From positions 15,147-20,691 of the forward strand of contig PXQM01000191.1 in NCBI GenBank assembly GCA_003021325.1: DNA of 5,545 bases. Direction: 5' to 3'. The stretch's first letter is position 1; each line of letters opens with the position of its first letter. Shown piece by piece: positions 3,954 to 5,545 of this stretch. Source of the DNA: Halobacteriales archaeon QH_10_70_21 (GTDB lineage: Archaea; Halobacteriota; Halobacteria; Halobacteriales; Haloarculaceae). Position numbers and translations under genes: made by a program. The notes under the pieces were generated by a model. It saw only the letters and a list, made by a program, of their open reading frames with translations, was not told the origin of the DNA and did not search any database.

Positions 3954-5063
3954 ATGGACGACCGCGTACGGGAGCACGCCGACGTGCTGGTCGACTGGAG
4001 CGCGCGCATCGAGCCCGGCGACGACGTCGTCGTGGACGTCGCCGAGGACGCCCACGACCTCGCCGTCGCCGTCGCGGAGAAGCTCGGCGAGGTCGGCGCC
4101 AACGTCGTGACGACCTACGACGCCGCGGAGGTCTCGCGGGCCTACCTGAAGGCCCACGACGGCGAGTTCGAGGCCGGCGACCACGAACTCGCGCTCGTGG
4201 AGGCGGCCGACGCCTACCTCCGGCTCGGGGGCGGACGAAACACGACCGCCCTGGCGGACGTCGCGAGCGACACCCGGCAGGCCTCCTCGCGGGCCCGGAC
4301 CGACATCCGGGAGGCCCGGATGGCAACCGACTGGGTCTCGACGGTCCACCCGACCCGGAGCCTCGCCCAGCAGGCCGGCATGGCCTACGAGGAGTACCGG
4401 GAGTTCGTCTACGACGCCGTCCTGCGCGACTGGGAGGCGCTGGCCGACCAGATGGCCGAGATGAAGGAGATACTCGACGAGGGCAGCGAGGTCCGGCTCG
4501 TCACGGAGCGGGAGGACCAGCCGCCGACGGACCTGACGATGGCCATCGAGGGCCGGACCGCCGTCAACTCCGCGGCGTCGGTGGCCTACGACTCGCACAA
4601 CCTCCCGTCGGGCGAGGTGTTCACCGCGCCCTACGACACCGAAGGTGAGGTGTTCTTCGACGTGCCGATGACCATCAACTCGACGCGGGTTCGAGGGGTC
4701 CACCTGACGTTCGGGGGCGGCGAGGTCGTCGACTTCGCCGCCGAGCAGGGCGAGGCCGAGATAGCGAGCGTCCTCGAGACCGACGAGGGCGCGCGACGGC
4801 TCGGCGAGCTCGGCATCGGCATGAACCGCGGCATCGACCGCGCCACCGACAACATCCTCTTCGACGAGAAGATGGGCGACACCGTCCACCTCGCGGTCGG
4901 CCGGGCCTACGACATGAACCTTCCCGAGGGCGAGTCCGGCAACGACTCCGCCGTCCACGTCGACATGATAACCGACGTCTCGGAGGCCTCCAGGCTGGAG
5001 GTCGACGGCGAGGTCGTCCAGCGGAACGGGACGTTCCGATTCGAGGACGGATTCGAGGAATGA
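3954..5063 (+). CDS. Aminopeptidase, peptidase family M29
   Basis: A 369-residue protein close to the family's usual length. M29 enzymes (AmpS/AmpT/PepS type) are cytoplasmic, dimeric, two-metal aminopeptidases that remove N-terminal residues from peptides in protein turnover. Residues ~1-120 form the N-terminal alpha/beta domain, including the LRLGGGRNTTALADV segment. The central segment TVHPTRSLAQQAGMAYEEYR is typical (usually W/HPT..WA..AGM). The C-terminal catalytic domain holds the expected ligands: Glu221 (SGEVFTAP), Glu285 (LGELGIGMN), His312 (GDTVHLAVG), Tyr319 (seven after His312, matching the catalytic tyrosine of AmpT), and His335 and Asp337 (SAVHVDM). No signal peptide or membrane segment is present. 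The start follows a strong TATA box at leaderless spacing. The last codons read GFEE then TGA. The TGA is also the first three bases of an IS200/IS605-like end, so the element may supply the stop, with at most a few residues changed. I see no operon partner. Confidence 0.93.
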   Translation: MDDRVREHADVLVDWSARIEPGDDVVVDVAEDAHDLAVAVAEKLGEVGANVVTTYDAAEVSRAYLKAHDGEFEAGDHELALVEAADAYLRLGGGRNTTALADVASDTRQASSRARTDIREARMATDWVSTVHPTRSLAQQAGMAYEEYREFVYDAVLRDWEALADQMAEMKEILDEGSEVRLVTEREDQPPTDLTMAIEGRTAVNSAASVAYDSHNLPSGEVFTAPYDTEGEVFFDVPMTINSTRVRGVHLTFGGGEVVDFAAEQGEAEIASVLETDEGARRLGELGIGMNRGIDRATDNILFDEKMGDTVHLAVGRAYDMNLPEGESGNDSAVHVDMITDVSEASRLEVDGEVVQRNGTFRFEDGFEE

Positions 5064-5069
5064 CATCCT

Positions 5070-5089
5070 CCTCGGCGTACACGCCGAGG
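5070..5089. repeat. Terminal hairpin 1
   Basis: CCTCGGCGT (5070-5078) and ACGCCGAGG (5081-5089) are perfect inverse copies around AC, so the usable stem is eight pairs with a TACA loop. It lies 7 bases past the aminopeptidase stop and is followed on the plus strand by TTTCC. It could be the IS terminal hairpin and could also help stop transcription of the aminopeptidase. Confidence 0.85.
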
Positions 5090-5100
5090 TTTCCTCTCGC

Positions 5101-5125
5101 GTGGGGTCGGCCACTCCGACCCCAC
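5101..5125. repeat. Hairpin 2, perfect 10-base stem
   Basis: GTGGGGTCGG (5101-5110) pairs perfectly with CCGACCCCAC (5116-5125) across a 5-base loop. It is the most stable single hairpin in the window and is second in a row of three after the aminopeptidase gene. Confidence 0.85.
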
Positions 5126-5157
5126 CGGAGGCAAGACTCCCCGTACGGGTACTCCGG
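5125..5157. repeat. Hairpin 3 with inner palindrome
   Basis: CCGGAG (5125-5130) pairs with CTCCGG (5152-5157), enclosing the perfect palindrome CCCGTACGGG (5140-5149). Together with the two preceding stems it makes a compact structured block of about 90 bases. Confidence 0.65.
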
Positions 5158-5350
5158 GGTGCACGCAGGCCGCCGGTCCCTTTCGGGAGTGGTGTGCTTG
5201 GGCATCCGCTTGGCCCCTGCGGGCGGTGCCATCCACCCGACCGGGACTCACGTCCGCGTCTGACTCGGGCAGGCTCGCGTTTCTGATACCTGGTGCACGC
5301 CAGTTCACACCCACGTTTCCCGAGTTGGTGTCGGAAGATACGACCCCGGC

Positions 5351-5360
5351 AATCATAAAT
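5351..5360 (-). promoter_or_regulatory. Possible minus-strand promoter toward the element end
   Basis: ATTTATGATT on the minus strand contains a TTTAT core inside an AT-rich patch. A transcript starting 25-28 bases downstream (near 5330) and running to 5061 would be about 270 bases and would include all three hairpins. The plus-strand reading (CATAAAT) leads only to ATG ACG TGA at 5381, which is not a gene. This is a weak, position-based call. Confidence 0.25.
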
Positions 5361-5414
5361 CCGGAGAAAGCAGCGCGAAAATGACGTGATTCACGCCCGC
5401 CCTGTTCGGTCCTC

Positions 5415-5435
5415 GGTTCCGACTGGTGTCGGACC
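5415..5435. repeat. Hairpin with bulge
   Basis: TCCGAC (5418-5423) pairs with GTCGGA (5428-5433) across TGGT, and GG/CC extends the stem past a bulged T. It may be a structural element of the IS-like region or an unrelated terminator; there is no T-run on either side. Confidence 0.45.
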
Positions 5436-5545
5436 ACTCGTCGCTCACGGGACGGGCAGGACTCTCGCGCTGACTGAGGCAGGGTTACCGAGCGAAGCGA
5501 GACAACGGATGGCGAGCGGGGAAGGGAAACGAGCCGACGACGGGG

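Larger units (their letters stand above)
5061..5160 (-). mobile_element. Probable right end of an IS200/IS605 (IS1341/TnpB-type) element
   Basis: Read on the minus strand, the end runs GGAAACCTCGGCGTGTACGC, then CGAGGAGGATGTCA, finishing at 5061. From memory this layout (GGAA, a GC-rich hairpin, then GGAGGATGTCA at the outermost edge) is the common 3' end of IS605-family elements carrying tnpB. There it forms the scaffold end of the omega/guide RNA and the transposase-recognised hairpin. The element body would lie to the right, with tnpB on the minus strand. No TnpB zinc ribbon (CxxC...CxxC) or RuvC motif is seen up to 5545, so it is a solo end, a non-autonomous derivative or a badly decayed copy. 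The family assignment rests on sequence resemblance only. The alternative is that the hairpins are just the transcription terminator of the aminopeptidase. Confidence 0.5.
5161..5545. other. Non-coding stretch, possibly element interior
   Basis: No credible gene is visible in these 385 bases on either strand. The long open frames are arginine-rich or mixed and lack halophile character. It holds an AT-richer patch at about 5340-5395 in otherwise GC-rich DNA, a GTGATTCAC palindrome at 5386-5394 and the hairpin at 5415-5435. Near the end is GAGCGAAGCGAG (5492-5503), a low-complexity motif like the TTCGCTC filler at the left edge of the window. The first part may be the interior of the IS-like element; no left boundary can be set. 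Confidence 0.5.

Noticed and set aside
3359..4648. 429-codon plus-strand open frame spanning the reductase end, the gap and the aminopeptidase start
   Set aside because: It is a shadow frame with very high arginine and glycine content and no motif. The two real genes occupy the other frames.
2697..5114. 805-codon open frame on the minus strand
   Set aside because: It lies antisense to the reductase and the aminopeptidase. Its valine/aspartate-rich composition is what reverse reading of GC-rich haloarchaeal codons produces, and no domain is recognisable.
5381..5389. Leaderless gene start at ATG 5381 after a CATAAAT box
   Set aside because: The frame reads ATG ACG TGA and stops at once.
4907..5437. 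Minus-strand frame in the IS-like region as a possible TnpB remnant
   Set aside because: No zinc-ribbon cysteine pairs and no RuvC-type DxxE motifs appear in any minus-strand frame from 5061 to 5545. I therefore call only the element end, not a transposase gene.

Overview
The window most likely comes from a haloarchaeon. It is GC-rich, the real proteins are very acidic with few lysines, several genes have a TATA-like box 25-30 bases before the start codon with no leader (the usual haloarchaeal leaderless arrangement), and the recognisable genes are haloarchaeal in style.

Left part (1-1522). A lysine tRNA gene (anticodon UUU) lies on the minus strand. Beyond its 3' end is a 21-base truncated copy of that end, which looks like an old integrase attachment scar. 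Upstream of the tRNA is a minus-strand reading frame resembling the haloarchaeal DUF7119 type. Its middle looks like the helix-turn-helix of ParB/KorB proteins, and its frame breaks before a small two-helix membrane segment. Further upstream is a two-gene operon of tiny proteins (27 and 43 residues) whose stop and start codons overlap as ATGA and which has its own leaderless promoter.

Middle part (1523-3743). Facing away from the small operon is a 116-residue protein of unknown function with four cysteines, preceded by a near-perfect 24-base palindrome. Next is a ferredoxin-dependent nitrite/sulfite reductase gene. Both ends are well conserved and the cysteines for the 4Fe-4S/siroheme centre are present, but a central block of very roughly 60-70 codons is missing and the frame changes at the join. 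As written it is a pseudogene.

Right part (3744-5545). An intact M29-type metallo-aminopeptidase with all expected metal ligands sits behind the best TATA box in the window. Its stop codon coincides with what looks like the right end of an IS200/IS605 (IS1341/TnpB-type) element on the minus strand: a terminal hairpin followed by two more stem-loops. No transposase or TnpB protein is recognisable in the remaining ~480 bases, so this is either a degenerate or non-autonomous copy, or the end of an element running past the window.

The genes do not form one pathway. The main message is a chromosomal housekeeping stretch with marks of decay and mobile-element activity: a tRNA-end scar, two broken reading frames and an IS end at the aminopeptidase stop. 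Two broken frames in 5.5 kb could also be assembly error, so raw reads should be examined before biological conclusions are drawn.
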